From positions 1 to 64,000 of the forward strand of contig VXAU01003711.1 in NCBI GenBank assembly GCA_013399695.1: a stretch of 64,000 nucleotides of DNA, read 5' to 3'. Below the pieces are notes generated by a model that saw nothing but the letters and a program-made list of their open reading frames with translations, searched no databases and was not told the origin of the DNA. Positions 63,465 through 64,000 of this stretch are shown here, piece by piece. The DNA is from Formicarius rufipectus (taxonomy: Eukaryota > Chordata > Aves > Passeriformes > Formicariidae). Both the position numbers and the translations under genes were made by a program. The stretch's first letter is position 1; the number at the start of each line of letters is the position of its first letter.

Positions 63465-64000
63465 TTTTTATACCAGCAAAGAAGAATGTGAGACAGTGTT
63501 CCTTAGCTCCTGATAGTTCAGGAAGCATATTGATATCTACTGTACTTGTACTTCGAAGTGCCACTTGCATTTGGTGAACCCTTTGAATGCATGTTACTGT
63601 TTATGCAGCTTTACAAAGGACCAGTTTTCCGTGGCAGTCAGGGAAGCTGGCAACCGAGGGTATCAAAGCCAATTGGGTCATAATAGTATCATCATCATCG
63701 TTAGTCCTGTGGCTAAAAGGACTTCAGGAATTCACTGTGAATGACGCACAGCTCAGGGATCTTCAGAGTCGTTAGTATATCTCATCTTAGCTTTTCTCTT
63801 TGTTGATCAGACACTGTCACTTTGGATATTTTAATTAATAATTCTAATACAAGGTGTGTTCCCCTGTCCCCCATGCAGAATATATAAATATATTATTTTT
63901 GAGGAAGGGAGGAGAAAAAGAGAAACAGATGCATTGGGCTGACCTCCCTGCTCTGCCCTGTCCCAGCGTTTCTGTGGTTTGGCCATTGTTACTGTTGTTT

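Larger units (their letters stand above)
60311..64000. other. No gene seen; inverted repeats near the right end
   Basis: AT-rich DNA with the palindromes at 63.39-63.46 kb. A minus-strand donor near 63.17 kb (TTTG|gtaagt) follows a short protein-like frame, but its acceptor is poor. Confidence 0.5.

Noticed and set aside
1..64000. Search for tRNA, rRNA, CRISPR, phage or viral genes and a bacterial operon
   Set aside because: No matching structures, repeats or gene order were seen; the CR1 elements identify the sequence as avian.

Overview
The window looks like ordinary interspersed DNA from a bird genome. The evidence is five fragments of the avian-type CR1 LINE, including the usual 3' end that reads on the + strand as a variant of 'agaatcatagaatgg...ttggaag'. 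The DNA is AT-rich with low CpG, carries short microsatellites and homopolymers, and has no long intact reading frames (the longest, 172 codons, is not convincing). I cannot name the species or chromosome. No tRNA, rRNA, CRISPR array or prokaryotic gene organisation is visible.

The main result is a spliced protein-coding gene on the minus strand, from about 56.3 kb (start) down to 42.47 kb (stop). I built it by hand from splice sites and reading-frame phase. Ten exons (plus one optional exon) have acceptors and donors, most of them good, and their phases fit end to end: 0 / 0-1 / 1-0 / 0-2 / 2-0 / 0-0 / 0-0 / 0-1 / 1-1 / 1-stop. They predict a hydrophilic protein of about 279 residues: a basic, Lys-rich N-terminus, a Pro/Ser/acidic middle, a four-cysteine knuckle (C-x2-C-x18-C-x-C) around residues 168-192, and a mostly helical C-terminus ending near a Glu/Gln-rich tail. 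I do not recognise the protein. The knuckle distantly resembles a GATA-type finger, but this is only a suggestion. Exons differ in support: 54849-55000, 52549-52604, 45113-45226 and 42836-42904 are strongest; 44432-44512, 43546-43576, 51123-51249 and the start exon are weaker.

Layout: 1-42.2 kb has no gene I can support. It holds three CR1 pieces (4.3, 27.2-28.2 and 29.3-29.7 kb), a decayed coding-like patch at 4.4-4.9 kb, T/G-rich tracts, a possible + strand noncoding exon at 14.2 kb and a 20-bp alternating palindrome at 30.7 kb. 42.4-56.3 kb is the minus-strand gene, with a 5.9-kb intron that contains a short CR1 piece and an antisense exon-like segment with very good splice sites. 56.3-64 kb is non-coding, with an older 0.7-kb CR1 and, near the right end, a perfect 16-bp inverted repeat with a 4-bp loop.

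Nothing here is clearly a new biological system. The items most worth checking are the unnamed zinc-knuckle gene, including a 22-nt optional exon that would switch its C-terminus, and the small inverted repeat at 63.4 kb.
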